Of a stretch of 64,000 bases of DNA, positions 52,657 to 63,971 are shown piece after piece (within the stretch, counting starts at the first letter, position 1; the number at the start of each line of letters is the position of its first letter). Source of the stretch: Albugo candida. Lineage: Eukaryota; Oomycota; Peronosporomycetes; Albuginales; Albuginaceae. The DNA lies in NCBI GenBank assembly GCA_905220665.1, contig CAJNAR010000145.1, positions 372,001-436,000 of the forward strand, given 5' to 3'. The notes below the pieces were generated by a model, which searched no databases, had not been told where the DNA came from, and was given only the letters and a program-made list of their open reading frames with translations. Both the position numbers and the translations under genes were made by a program.

Positions 52657-53332
52657 TCACTTAAATAAAGCTCTGTGTTTGTGTAGAACGCTTCAAGTTG
52701 AACATCAATTAAAAACTTAACATGTTCTTGCAACGCTATTGGCTCCTGCCACTTCCCCCACTGTTTAGCCATACAACGTCTTCGAAAACAACCTTACTAC
52801 AGTGATTAGGCTATGAGAGAGTACTAAAGATCTAATTGGATGAAAGGACAGCAAGAGATTCAATTTTATATTAGGTTGGTTCTAATCATGTTCAGGAGGT
52901 GATTCAGTGAAAAGGGTACAATAGTATACTGTGTACTATACCGTAACAACGCAAAATCTAAAGTAGATTGATCCATTTTATAATTTTCCTTCTCCTGCTT
53001 ACAGTCCATCTGTCGATTCGTCACCCATCACACTGAGGAGTTCAAGGAAGATTGATATTTGAAGCAAAACAGTATTGTATAAGAAACAAAGAGCAAGATC
53101 TATTTTGTTCATCTTGACTTTGCTATCTCGCTGTTATCAAATTCAAAGTGCTCTTCTCAAAAATTGCGTTGCTTCTACCTATAGTAGAAACTGACAGACC
53201 GCGAAAAGACCACCTTGTATTGCGCATTTCTAGAGAAGAAGGATTGCTTCTTTTCGTTTCTGAGTGCACTGTATACTTCGGCTTATTGACGCGAGCTTTG
53301 TTCAGAGCAAGACAACCAGTAACTAGTATACT
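52657..53332. other. Intergenic, no supported gene
   Basis: A frame at 53148-53381 overlaps the next gene out of frame and has no motif. An IQ-motif exon of the following IQM-like gene would be expected here but was not found. Confidence 0.3.
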
Positions 53333-54253
53333 ATGCTCACAAGACGTCGACAAAATTATAAAAACATGCATGATATTGTAAACTTGGCGAAAAAATACTC
53401 TCCAAAATTAGTCAAAGGCTACAGTACAGGAAATATTTCTGTGGTCGACAAGAAAAGCTGGCTTGAAGTCTGCGATCATAAACATCGGTACGGTCATTGT
53501 GTCTATTCTTTCCATCTATCTAACACTTTTTTTAGATACGGCGCCAATTTACGAGCTTATTATAAAGAATGGAAACGAATAGCGGAAACACAAATGGAGT
53601 GCGCGAATTTCTGGGAATGGCTCGACAATGACGCAGTGGAAGTCGAAGGTGTGCCGCGAACCAAACTAGAAAGCGAGACGGTGCTTTACTGCAACACCGC
53701 TGCGGAAAGGAAGCAGTTCACATTATCTATCAATCAAGGAATTATTTATCATGATGTATCAGAACAGAAAGTGGATACAGGAGATGAAGGATGGATATTT
53801 GTGCTACGCGATGGAATGCTTTACGGTGGTCAGAAAGTGACGAAACAGATCCCTCGCATCCACCACACGAGCTTTGTTGGCGGTGAGTGCGTACAAACCG
53901 CCGGAATGATGGTCATAGTCGATGGGCGTATCCAAATCATTTACCCTCATAGCGGTCACTACCGCCCATCAGAGCATGAAGTTTTGATTCTTTTGCGCTT
54001 TCTTAAGGATAAAGGCGTGGATTTATCGAATATTCGGGTCGATGTGCAACGAATTCAAAAAGTATATCGTCAGTGTCTTCACAACGGGGAATTAGTGCGT
54101 AAAATTGATAACGCGCATTTCTGGAACGCCAATCGGGTATTACACTTTTTGGAATTGAAACAGCTCACGAGCAAACTTCATTTGTTTGATGAATTACGCG
54201 TTAGAGTAGCCAAAAAATGGAAAAAGGAAGGTCCCAAAACGCGTTACTTTTGA
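53333..54253 (+). CDS. IQM-like protein (plant IQ-motif protein family relative), two exons
   Basis: Exons are 53333-53487 and 53536-54253. The 48-bp intron (GTACGG...TTTTTTAG) is in frame, so the unspliced frame is also open. Removing it restores DHKHRYGANLRAYYKEW, the conserved DPRHRYGxNLxxYY block of plant IQM proteins. The 290-residue product also shows ANFWEWLDN, GWIFVLRDGMLYGGQK, FQHSSF-like IHHTSFVGGE, and YPHSGHYRPSEHE, all at the expected spacing, then KGVDLSNIRVDVQRI. IQM proteins of plants bind calmodulin through an N-terminal IQ motif and act in stress and movement responses. No IQ motif is visible here, so calmodulin binding is doubtful unless a 5' exon exists. Confidence 0.75.
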   Translation: MLTRRRQNYKNMHDIVNLAKKYSPKLVKGYSTGNISVVDKKSWLEVCDHKHRYGHCVYSFHLSNTFFRYGANLRAYYKEWKRIAETQMECANFWEWLDNDAVEVEGVPRTKLESETVLYCNTAAERKQFTLSINQGIIYHDVSEQKVDTGDEGWIFVLRDGMLYGGQKVTKQIPRIHHTSFVGGECVQTAGMMVIVDGRIQIIYPHSGHYRPSEHEVLILLRFLKDKGVDLSNIRVDVQRIQKVYRQCLHNGELVRKIDNAHFWNANRVLHFLELKQLTSKLHLFDELRVRVAKKWKKEGPKTRYF

Positions 54254-55100
54254 TTTGGTAGGCGGTTTGGGGATCTTAGGAAACGCCCCTTACCCTTCTT
54301 TGCGCTGTATATTATGTAACGGATAAAGTACGATTTATTACTGTCCCTGTGTATGATTTAAGTCAGAGCGTGTGCGATGACGTCAGTGCACCCAAATCCA
54401 AATTCATTCGTTAGTGGCAATAGCTTGTGGTCGTTTGTGATCATGGAAATTGTGAGATATACTAGAATAACTACATTGATCGTCAAATTCGTAGCGATAG
54501 GCCGAGTTTTCTCAACCTTTTTTTAGCAGAGAAAAGTCAGTTGAAGCGTTTGTGAGATATTGCCTGTGCGGAATTCTATTAGGCTGTTGGCTTTATAACA
54601 TTTAAGTTGCTACACGAGATCGTCACATAGCTATAAGAAAGGTGAAGTCGCAAAACGTATACTAAGTCCACTGTGTGCAGAACTAGTTGATTCAAGTTGT
54701 GGCAAAGTATATCGATAGCAGCTGCAGCGTTCTGAACATTTTTTTCCTTCTATAATTTGTGTTTGGAAGTCGGGAACAGAGAGTGAACACTATGTGGTAC
54801 AACACGCTGTTCCCTACGTGCATACGACTAAGTATCCTTTATCAAACAACCAAGTGAGGACATCTCGTGCTTCGTCGCAACCATTTTAGACACATTGATT
54901 AATAATATCGAATCAGTATGCGTACTGGTGCGACACGCAACCAAAAGCAAAGTTTGCATACCAAATCGCATATAAATGTCGCAGCTGTTTAGGTATGTCC
55001 GGATTCTTCGGTCCACAAGACGCTTGCATCAATGTCGCAAGTTTGATGCCAGCCCAAGGTATGATTACGATCACTCTAGCTTTGGTAAAAGGCAATCAAC
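54254..55100. other. Intergenic, no supported gene
   Basis: About 850 bp with only short minus-strand frames (54828-55095) without motifs. Confidence 0.35.
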
Positions 55101-55649
55101 ATGCCATTAGTGACTCCAGGATCAACCAAACGTAGCTTATGGCCAGAAAACGATTGTGTTTCAATCAAGAAAAGGAAGTTGGATGCATTAAATGATTGTG
55201 AAAGTTTATGGTCAGAGCGATATCGATTTTCAGAAGATAAAAATAATGTAGCATGCTTTCGAATGTGTCAAAATAGCGGCACATGCGGGCACATTCAATG
55301 CACATTTTGTATGTTACATTGTTCGCGGAAACATGCATTACATCGTTTGATGCATAGTCAATATGATGAAGCGATTTATATATTGCGAAAAGTAGAGCAC
55401 ATACAAAGATCAATGTCAGTGCATCGACGCAAGCACATATTAACAGCTGCGCATTGTGAGCAAAGCATAAGCATCGAACCTGCCAGAGCGAGAACGCACC
55501 GCGTACATTTCAATCCGCAGATCACAGCCATCAGTGTAGAAATGGTTGATCGTTCCATCGGTGTTGTGCTTCCCCCAACTTTGGAAGAAATGCTCGTCAT
55601 TCGCGCAAATCGACAGATTCCGATGCAAAATTACTCGGAATTATGGTAA
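55101..55649 (+). CDS. Unknown 182-residue protein
   Basis: This is a single exon from ATG 55101. The N-terminus is basic (IKKRKLD, a possible nuclear signal). The middle has a Cys/His cluster (CFRMCQNSGTCGHIQCTFCM, LHCSRKHALHRLMH) that could bind metal. A helix (YDEAIYILRKVEHIQRSMSV) follows, and then HRVHFNPQITAI, which fits the RVxF docking motif for protein phosphatase 1. No family was recognised. The start and end are clean, and composition is coding-like. It converges on the PhnP-like gene with 121 bp between the stops. Confidence 0.6.
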   Translation: MPLVTPGSTKRSLWPENDCVSIKKRKLDALNDCESLWSERYRFSEDKNNVACFRMCQNSGTCGHIQCTFCMLHCSRKHALHRLMHSQYDEAIYILRKVEHIQRSMSVHRRKHILTAAHCEQSISIEPARARTHRVHFNPQITAISVEMVDRSIGVVLPPTLEEMLVIRANRQIPMQNYSELW

Positions 55650-55770
55650 GAAATAGAATCATAATGAAACGATACAGTAGAGAAGGATCACATTGCGTCG
55701 ATAGCGTTAGAAATTTGTCGGTTAAGGGTTTGTTTACTTAATTTTAATTGAAATAGGGGAATAACGTATA

Positions 55771-56682
55771 CTATAATATGATACAAAGTCCATCGTAAGC
55801 CATTTCAACCTTCAAATTATCAAGTGCTGGGAGATCACGTAGTTCGGCATTGGTTTTATTATAATCGAAATCATGGCTCATCCCCGTAAGATACGTTTGC
55901 TTCGGACGTAATTTGAGTACAAGGTTGATCACATCCGGTAGATTCATGTGTGTGCTGTGTCGCCTCTCTGTATTCAGCGCATCGATCATTAAAATATCAA
56001 TGGGATCCGTCCTGTTGACCAAATATTGCATCGTTTGTGGAGGTACATGACTCACGTCCGATATGTAGACAAAGCACTTACCCACTTCGAACCCAAACAC
56101 ATATCCATAAGCGTAATAGTCGTCTCCGTGTAGCACCGGAATCGGAACGAAGTCACAACCGTGAACCGATAATCGTTGAAGAGGTAGTGCCAATGAGAAA
56201 CTGATTTGAGCGACCCAACGAGCACTGAGATTTTCTGATTGACACAAATATGGGAATTTGGTTTCGATTTGCCGCTGCGTTTCCTTATTGCAAAATACCG
56301 GAAGCGCGCCGGATGACACTTTTAAAGATTCCTTTGTAATTGGATCAATCTCTTCGTGGAATGATTGTACCTCCCTTATATCATCCAATCCGAAAATAGC
56401 ATCAGCATGATCGTGTGTCAATAGAATGGCATCAATTGTATCGATTTGTAATTTTGGGAAAAGTCGCAAGGACGCCTGTCGAAAGGTTTTGCCACAATCG
56501 ATCAATATGTTTCTTGTACCCTTACTCGATTTGACACGTATAAGGATTGACGGATTGAGTCGATGATTCCTCGATGTAGGGTTCTCATACGCTTCTTTAC
56601 ACACATCGCATCCCGATGACAAAAGACATCTCATAGAGGGTACAGAGGACGACGGACCACATCCTAAAACATAAACTTCCAT
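55771..56682 (-). CDS. Metallo-beta-lactamase-fold hydrolase, PhnP-like
   Basis: This is a single exon of 303 residues from ATG 56682. It starts with the strand VYVLGCGPSSSVPS. The metal-binding motif LTHDHADAIFGLDD (HxHxDH) is near residue 92, with later ligands plausible at the His in PVLHGDDYYAYGY, the Asp in VYISDVSH and the His in LTGMSHDFDY. An N-terminal Cys pair (SGCDVC) is typical of the PhnP/phosphoribosyl cyclic phosphodiesterase-like eukaryotic family. Eukaryotic members are mostly uncharacterised; hydrolysis of a cyclic phosphate or related ester is a family-based guess. It is divergent from BiP, with 208 bp between start codons. Confidence 0.85.
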   Translation of the reverse strand: MEVYVLGCGPSSSVPSMRCLLSSGCDVCKEAYENPTSRNHRLNPSILIRVKSSKGTRNILIDCGKTFRQASLRLFPKLQIDTIDAILLTHDHADAIFGLDDIREVQSFHEEIDPITKESLKVSSGALPVFCNKETQRQIETKFPYLCQSENLSARWVAQISFSLALPLQRLSVHGCDFVPIPVLHGDDYYAYGYVFGFEVGKCFVYISDVSHVPPQTMQYLVNRTDPIDILMIDALNTERRHSTHMNLPDVINLVLKLRPKQTYLTGMSHDFDYNKTNAELRDLPALDNLKVEMAYDGLCIIL

Positions 56683-56739
56683 ACGACTTTCTAGAAGTCT
56701 ATGGTTACGTTCCGTACGTTTTCACGTAGATACGATTCA

Positions 56740-56747
56740 TGACGTGG
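56740..56747 (+). promoter_or_regulatory. UPR element-like site TGACGTGG upstream of BiP
   Basis: TGACGTGG lies 144 bp before the BiP ATG and matches the UPRE consensus TGACGTGR bound by ATF6/XBP1-type bZIP factors in animals. Regulation is inferred from motif identity and the downstream gene. Confidence 0.45.
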
Positions 56748-56783
56748 CATTGAACACGTGTCGAGTTCGTACTTTAGCGAAAT

Positions 56784-56792
56784 ACGTGGCAT
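56784..56792 (+). promoter_or_regulatory. Second ACGTGGCAT box upstream of BiP
   Basis: ACGTGGCAT repeats exactly the sequence at 56742-56750, 42 bp further downstream and 99 bp before the BiP ATG. Two spaced copies of an ACGTGG core fit a stress-element cluster. Confidence 0.4.
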
Positions 56793-56890
56793 ACGCTGAT
56801 TCGTGCAAATACGCAATACAAAACCCACTAAAAAAGATTTGAGCTCGTTACCTTTTTCATTTTTCATTTTGCGCCAAAGGGAAAGATCCC

Positions 56891-58888
56891 ATGAAGTTGA
56901 CAAACATTCTTCGCCTCACCTCCGTGGCTGTGGCCACGACGCTCTGCGTTGTCGCAGATGAAGGCAGCAAATCCACGGGATCCGGAATGACGGGACCTGT
57001 TATTGGAATCGATTTGGGAACCACATACAGTTGTGTCGGATATTACAAGAACAAGAAAGTGGAAATCATCCCAAATGAGCAAGGAAATCGTGTCACCCCG
57101 TCCTACGTGGCTTTCGACGCGACTGGAACTCGATTGATCGGTGATGCGGCCAAGAATCAAGCCGTTCACAACCCCGAGCAAACGATTTTCGACGTGAAAC
57201 GACTTATTGGTCGAAAGTTTACGGACAAATCCGTTCAAGCAGACAAGAAGCTACTTCCGTACGAGATTATCAACAAAGACGGAAAGCCATTCATTCGCGT
57301 TACAGTGAAGGGAGAACAGAAGGTTTTCGCACCTGAAGAAATCTCGGCCATGGTTCTCCAGAAAATGAAGGATATTGCTGAGAAAGTTATTGGAACAACT
57401 GTGAAGGATGCCGTGGTCACTGTCCCAGCATATTTCAACGATGCTCAACGTCAAGCAACCAAAGATGCTGGATCTATCGCTGGATTGACCGTTCAACGTA
57501 TCATCAATGAGCCAACAGCTGCTGCGATTGCTTATGGAATTGACAAGAAAGCTCAAGGAGAGAAGAACGTATTGGTATTTGACCTCGGTGGAGGAACATT
57601 CGATGTCACTCTTTTAGCCATTGATGGTGGAGTGTTTGAGGTACTTGCCACGAACGGAGACACTCATTTGGGAGGAGAAGATTTCGATCAACGTGTCATG
57701 CAATTTTTCATCAAGAAGTGGAACAAAGAAAAGACGATTGAAATTGAAAAGGACAAACGGGCAGTCCAAAAGATTCGTCGTGAAGCCGAGCGTGTCAAGC
57801 GTGCCTTGTCTACCAACACTCAAGCCCGTATTGAAGTCGAGTCCCTTATTGATGGAATAGACTTCAGCGACAACCTCTCGCGTGCGCTTTTCGAGAAATT
57901 GAACAACGATTTGTTCCGAAAAACTTTGGCTCCAGTTGACAAAGTGCTGAAAGATGCTGGTCTAAAGAAGTCAGAAGTTGACGAAGTTGTTCTTGTTGGC
58001 GGGTCTACTCGTATCCCTAAAGTGCAAGAATTGCTGAAAGCATACTTCAACGGCAAGGAGTTGAATCGTGGTGTCAACCCTGATGAGGCTGTTGCCTACG
58101 GGGCCGCCGTACAAGGCGGTATTCTTGGAGGCGAACAAGACGATCTGAACAAGGATCTTCTTCTGATCGACGTCATCCCATTGTCTCAAGGTATTGAAAC
58201 CGTTGGTGGTGTCATGACCAAGATTATCAACCGTAACACCGTCATCCCTACCAAGAAGTCTCAAGTGTTTTCCACTTCATCTGACAATCAAAACGCTGTC
58301 AGCATTTCTGTCCTTGAAGGTGAACGGGCGATGGCTAAAGACAACCGGTTGCTCGGAAAATTCGAACTCACTGGCATTCCTCCTGCCCCTCGAGGTGTTC
58401 CTCAAATTGAAGTCACTTTTGAAGTGGATGCCAATGGTATCCTTCAGGTGTCTGCTGAAGACAAAGGAACCGGTAAGGCTGAAAAGATTACGATCACCGC
58501 AGAGAAAGGACGTCTTTCTGAAGAAGAAATCCAACGAATGGTTCAAGAAGCTGAAGAATTCGCAGACGAGGACAAACGTATCAAAGAACGAATTGACGGC
58601 AGAAATGCACTTGAAGGATACTTGTACAACTTGAAATCTCAAGTCGACGACAAATTGGCCGACAAGATCGAAGAAGACGACAAAGAGACTGTCTCCAATG
58701 CCGTTCAAGATGCCTTGGACTGGCTTGAAGACAACCAAGAAGCTGACAAACCTGATTTCGAAGCCAAACAAAAGGAGGTTGAGAAGATTGTGAACCCGAT
58801 CATGGCCAAACTCTACCAAGGAGGAGCTGGTGGCGGTGCCGCGGAAGAGGAGGAAGAAGAGGAGGAAGAAGACCACGACGAATTGTAG
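56891..58888 (+). CDS. BIP: ER chaperone BiP/GRP78 (Hsp70 family)
   Basis: This is a single exon of 665 residues. A signal peptide ([17 protein letters not shown]) precedes the Hsp70 ATPase domain, with [14 protein letters not shown] (about 37-50), [32 protein letters not shown] and [16 protein letters not shown]. The substrate-binding domain begins around [20 protein letters not shown], followed by the helical lid. The C-terminus is a run of Glu ending HDEL, the ER retrieval signal. It folds secretory proteins in the ER lumen and senses unfolded-protein stress. Length and all motifs are normal. Strong codon regularity versus neighbours fits high expression. A long antisense frame (58277-58939) is a shadow. 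Confidence 0.98.
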   Translation: MKLTNILRLTSVAVATTLCVVADEGSKSTGSGMTGPVIGIDLGTTYSCVGYYKNKKVEIIPNEQGNRVTPSYVAFDATGTRLIGDAAKNQAVHNPEQTIFDVKRLIGRKFTDKSVQADKKLLPYEIINKDGKPFIRVTVKGEQKVFAPEEISAMVLQKMKDIAEKVIGTTVKDAVVTVPAYFNDAQRQATKDAGSIAGLTVQRIINEPTAAAIAYGIDKKAQGEKNVLVFDLGGGTFDVTLLAIDGGVFEVLATNGDTHLGGEDFDQRVMQFFIKKWNKEKTIEIEKDKRAVQKIRREAERVKRALSTNTQARIEVESLIDGIDFSDNLSRALFEKLNNDLFRKTLAPVDKVLKDAGLKKSEVDEVVLVGGSTRIPKVQELLKAYFNGKELNRGVNPDEAVAYGAAVQGGILGGEQDDLNKDLLLIDVIPLSQGIETVGGVMTKIINRNTVIPTKKSQVFSTSSDNQNAVSISVLEGERAMAKDNRLLGKFELTGIPPAPRGVPQIEVTFEVDANGILQVSAEDKGTGKAEKITITAEKGRLSEEEIQRMVQEAEEFADEDKRIKERIDGRNALEGYLYNLKSQVDDKLADKIEEDDKETVSNAVQDALDWLEDNQEADKPDFEAKQKEVEKIVNPIMAKLYQGGAGGGAAEEEEEEEEEDHDEL

Positions 58889-59015
58889 GCGCATAGATAT
58901 GAAGCATACCGATCCTTGCGGCTTGAGGAGGAAATCCATCGATACAGAACTTTTTTAGTAACTCAATACTCTTTGATCTCCTCTGTCACGAGCCATCCAA
59001 ATTTCTTTTGAATTT

Positions 59016-62000
59016 TTAGTGTTTCAAAATCGCACGCACTTCGCTTTGCTGTTTGTTTCCCAGCTTTTGTACTTCTGCCGCTAAAACGCTCGGCACAATT
59101 GCATTGACAGCTTGCAATAGCTTTGAATTCGCCTGTCGGATGTCGCCTTTGACCTCTTTGAGCGTATCGATTGCAAGCGGCACAATGTTTCTAATGAAAA
59201 CGTCAGTATGACTTACAAAATATCATTTGATCCTCTCACCGAATCACAAACGCGTGGCTTCTGTCGTCGACCTGAGCGATCAATTCCGCTACACATTCGA
59301 TAAGAACAGCTTTGGATCGCGTATTTGTGTTTCTCGTAATCGCTGCCAATTGTTGACACAAATTTCGAGGCTCTACTCCCAAAGAATGCAACGACTGAAG
59401 CACCGATTTGCTCAACGCAGCGATCCGATTCGAATTGGACGATACATTCTTCGACAAAACTGGAAGAAGCATTCCCAAAGCAGACTCTAATGTCGAATGC
59501 AAAGCCGAGAGAATACTCTCAACTTCCTCCATCATCGCTAATGAGACTTTAAGATTCCCGTCATCCATTCGACGCACAAGACAATCGAATATCTCAACGG
59601 ATTTACTGCTTTGATTCAATGCGTGAGCGTGCTGCATTACAAACGCTTTCAATGAAGAAATCGCTTCCAAACGTTCTTTCCAATCGCTGCTATCTAATTT
59701 GGTCACAATCGCTTCCACATCTTCGGTCAAATTTGCCTGCGAGCCAGAAATCGGTCGTTTTCTTTTACTTTTCAGCGCTGAAGACGCACGAGGAACCTGA
59801 TTTTTCTCCTTTTCATTCTTTGTAAATGATTGGGAGCCTATTTTTTCGACTTTGAGATAAAGTGTCGGCGATAAAAATCGTTTCAAAAAGCTTAATTCCA
59901 AATTCACTTCCACCTGCAAAGCCCAAAAGCATTCTTTTGCGATATCTCGTACTTCACTGCTGGTGTCTTCGAGGAATTTCCCCGCGAGCGAAATGATGCG
60001 TTCTTGCTCACGACTTGCCATAATTTGGTCTCTGTGTATTTGAATGAGCCGTAGGATGGATCGTGCTACTTCTCGTCGAATTGGTACGGCTTTCGCATTG
60101 GAATGAGAAAGTAACGCTGCGAAGACTTTGGACAGCGAACAGCTTCGAAGAATGGCGAGAATTGAATTGGAAGCCGATTCGCATACAAACGCATTGGAAT
60201 CCGCACATCGTTTCAGTAATAATGGGACAATATGCTCTAATTCTGCATCAATTCCTTTACCATACACAGAACTGAGCGTATCCATCGCCAAGAGAGCGTT
60301 TTTAGACACAGAAGAGCGCAAATTGCGCACTTGAGAAAGTATTTCGAGAATCATTTCGTGCAATCGATCTTCCAAAAATGAAGAATGATACACCGCGAGT
60401 CGACGAAGACTCGTGAGAGCCTGGAAATTCTCTTCCCAATTGCTAGAGTGCAGACCATCCATAAGTTTTTTTACTTCGGCTTTTGGGTTGGAAAATGGCT
60501 TCAGTTCGTCCTCTTGCACGTACTTTGTGCCATTCGCCTCAAACGAGCTTTGTCGGTCGAGAATCGCCTCTTTCCCTCGTCGTGAAGGCACAGCTTTAGT
60601 CTCGCTGCTTTGGGCTTGAGTCGCGTTGCCACTGCGTGGTGTAGACTCGGACACTTTTGGAGATCCTATTCGTGCGCCTGACGAGCTTGCTGAGGACTCA
60701 AATTCTTGCTCTGAAATTTGTGATTTCTGCTGTCTCGCTTCCATCCTTTTACGCGTGGCCAGCGACAGATTCGATCTTTCCTTCGTCTTGCTCAACGGCT
60801 CCGTCACGTGCACAGAAGCGGTGAAGTCGTCTGTGATATCCGTCGCATACATTGCGGCAGTGCCCATTGAAAGAGGACGAATTGGACGTTTTTGTAGATT
60901 TCTAGCATTGACCTCTGTGGTTGGAGGCACACGCGTAGTCTCATCGCATCTCCCTGGGGCATTCACGCTATCGGTAGAAGAATTCCATAGCTTCTCAGCC
61001 TTCTTTCTCAATAAAATAAGCTTGTCGCTCCGAGACGTATTTATTTGCCCAAGTGCTTCCAGCGACTTCATACAAAGTGTACTTTCAACGGGAACCGGAC
61101 ATCGCAAAGACTCGTGTTCCAAACAAGTGTCGAAGCCTGCACCTCTGATCTCTTGATGCTCCTTTGCCCGACCATTTCGCCATTCTGGCACCGACCTACA
61201 TCTACCTAAACCAAGTGAGTCAATCTTATCAATATTCTTGGTGGATTGAGCGCTAGAAGGCGGATGAGATGTTGGAGACATATCCCCGGTCTCTTCCCGC
61301 GCTCGTCGTTTACTCGAAATAGATGAACGAACGTTTCTTTCAGCCTCAGTGATGCACATTTTTGGCACGTGTAGAGTTCCATTCGCAAGAAGTTGAGCTC
61401 CTTTTCCACCAGACGCCAATATTTGCTTTAATCTTGCAAAATCGATCTCATTCCGCAAAGCCTCATCGTCCATGTGTTCCAATAACGAGTAAATACTTAT
61501 TCCGACGTGATCCATAGCGACGGCGGCATGCAGAGACATTTCGCGAACTCGAGCGTTTACATCACAAAGTAATTTGGCAAATATCTCCACAAACGATATC
61601 TTTGCAATTGTTTGTTCCGCAATGCGTTTATCCAAAAGAAGCGAAAGAATCCATATTCTAAGGCCTTGTTCTCGGATCTTCCAACGCCGATTCCTGAAGG
61701 ATTCCATGAGTAAAGCAGTCAAAAAGGGACTTCGACACGAACAAAGAAAACACGGAAGGGTTCTGTACACTAAGAGAGTGACTTCATCGGAGTCTTCTTC
61801 TGCCAACAAAGTCATCAATTCAATAAGATCGGATGCAAATTGAGACGTATATCGCTCCAACGCGTTTCTCGTGTCGGATCCCAATATCACATTATGATGA
61901 CACACACACGTACCTTTGTAAAGCGCGTATGCTACCTGTAGAGAATGCTTCACAATATGGAGATCTACATCGTGCAATAATCTTCCAAGAATACCCAAAA

Positions 62001-62922
62001 GTGATGCGAGTTTCCCGACAAATGCACCCAATTCAATCGGGTTTAAATGTCCAACAAAATCGGCGAGTTGTCGAATGGCCCGAGATCTATTCTTCCAGTC
62101 TGCATTTGAGTTACCCTGGCTACTTTCCAGGTCGTTGATGATGCTTTCAGGCAACGATCTCTTCGCTCGCATTGACAATGTATTCTCTTTTCCACTCTCC
62201 GTAATCGCATCCAAAAATTCTGCAATGGGAACCTCGTGAAGTCTGAATGTGACACGATCTGCTGGGCTTAGTAGGTCGTTAACTTCCTGCAGCGATAATT
62301 GTGCGATATTCTGTAACTTTGCAATGGAACACTCTGCGGCTACCACAACATTTTCATTTTCATCGTCGAGAGCGCATACCAAAGCGTTTAGAATCAATAC
62401 AACAACAGATCGATCAATACAGAGTGCGTCACTGTGTCGACAATCCTGGAGAATTCTGAAGATACATTCGATCGTATTCTCTCTTGTGGAAGCCTCAGAG
62501 ACCGCTCGAAGGCCCGCGTCAATAAACAGTTTGATAATCGAATACACGTCCTCGCTGAGCAGTAGAAACTGATTCAATACGTGGAATGTGTCAGTCGCAC
62601 TATCACTATCCGCTACCTTATCGACCTCACAATGAATTAAGCGATTGACAAGATACGGCAGAATCTCATCAAAAATACGGGTCGTTTGCGCTCTTAAGAA
62701 AGGCATTATGTCGCTCATTAGAGCGATCCATTCAGAGAAATGTTCTGACGCATCGTTTTGGAGGGAAAGCACCATACAAGCGACCACCTGATGGGCATTT
62801 TCGACGATGTAAGATGAAGCCTCGGCTTTTACGAGCGCCCGCAGCTTTCGCAGCGCGTGCGTCTGATCGCTGGCGGGTGCAAACTTTAAGTGAGATACAA
62901 TTGTATCTAAAGCGCAGCTCAT
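59016..62922 (-). CDS. TOG-array protein, crescerin/TOGARAM family, two exons
   Basis: Exons are complement(59240-62922) and complement(59016-59190), with a 49-bp intron (GTGAG...CATTAG, phase 2). The product is 1285 residues. It is all-helical HEAT/TOG repeats in two blocks separated by a disordered linker (about 500-760). The C-terminal block contains LHSSNWEENFQALTSLRRLA, LEDRLHEMILEILSQVRNLR followed by SSVSKNALLAM, and later LDSSDWKERLEAISSLKAFV. That first TOG unit (W-E-x-x-x-x-L-x-x-L-R-R-L with QVRNLRSSVS) is the hallmark I recall for TOGARAM/crescerin, tubulin-binding proteins of cilia and flagella. A CLASP relative is the alternative. It is consistent with a lineage that makes flagellated zoospores. 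It is divergent from TFB4, with 136 bp between start codons. Confidence 0.82.
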
Positions 62923-63058
62923 TGATGTGACAAAAAGAATTGTATTTTAAGTTATTTATTGGAAGAGTCAGAAACAAAATGCGTCGGAATCCATTTCCAT
63001 ACGATTTATAACGGTTCTTGCGACGCTTTCGGTATTTAACCGGTATCGGTAGTACCGG

Positions 63059-63971
63059 ATGGAGCAAACTTCAGCAGGTTTTTTAGTCTTGATTCTTGAC
63101 ACAAATCCATCGCATTGGTGGCGAAATGGCGATGGAATGCCGGCGAATCAATCGGATCTGTCATTTCAGAAAACAGTGGAAAGTGTGCTTATTTTTGTGA
63201 GCTCGTATTTGCTTTTAAATCGAAGCAATCGGCTCATTTTTCTCGCAGCACACGCGGGCTCTTCGGTCACTTTATATCCAGATGCGTTATCAGAATCAGA
63301 ATCAGGCGATCAGATTGGATTGATACGCAATATCGTCTTAAAAAAGCTTTTGGCGCTCAGTGAACAAACGCATGACAGCACGTTGAAGTCAACTACGAGC
63401 ATTTCCGGTTCCATTTCGCGCGGACTTTGCTGTAAGAACTCCCATATTCTAATTCCGATTCCCTGTATGAACACATATTCTCTATATAGGCATGAATCGA
63501 GTTCTGAAAGGGAATGCAGATCTTTGCCCGCGTATTTTTGTCATTCAGAGATCCCCCGACGTCCCGGAGCATTATATATCGATCATGAACAGCATTTTCT
63601 CGGCACAAAAGAAGAATGTGGCAATCGACGCGTGCATCTTGTCCCAGGAACACTCTCCTTTCATGCAGCAGGCGACGTATTTAACTGGTGGAATCTACTA
63701 TAAACCGCGTCTCATCGATGGTCTACTCCAATACTTGATTACATTATATCTCCCGGATCCAAATGTTCGAAAAATGTTTCGATTTCCATCACAAGAATCA
63801 GTCGATTTTCGAGCCATGTGCTTCTGTCATAAGAAAGCTGTATCAACCGCTTATGTGTGTCCCGTATGTCTTTCCCTATTCTGTCAATTTCAGCCCATTT
63901 GCTCCACTTGCGGTGTCCGTAGTCGACTTTCCATCCCGAAAAAGCTCGCCACCTCAAAACAACCAAAATGA
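63059..63971 (+). CDS. TFB4: TFIIH core subunit TFB4 / p34 (GTF2H3), two exons
   Basis: Exons are 63059-63431 and 63490-63971, with a 58-bp intron (GTAAGA...TATATAG, phase 1). The product is 284 residues, near the usual 300. The N-terminal vWA-like domain (LVLILDTNPSHW, VLIFVSSYLLLNRSNRL) leads after the splice into CPRIFVIQRSPDVPEHYIS, MNSIFSAQKKNVAIDACIL, a run of LTGGIYYKP and LLQYLITLYLPDPNVR. The C4 zinc domain is CFCHK...VCPVCLSLFCQFQPICSTC. It is part of the TFIIH core for transcription initiation and nucleotide-excision repair. The family match is clear along the whole length. Confidence 0.93.

Noticed and set aside
58277..58939. 220-codon antisense frame over the BiP C-terminus
   Set aside because: It is a shadow of a strongly biased coding sequence; no domain, and BiP is certain.
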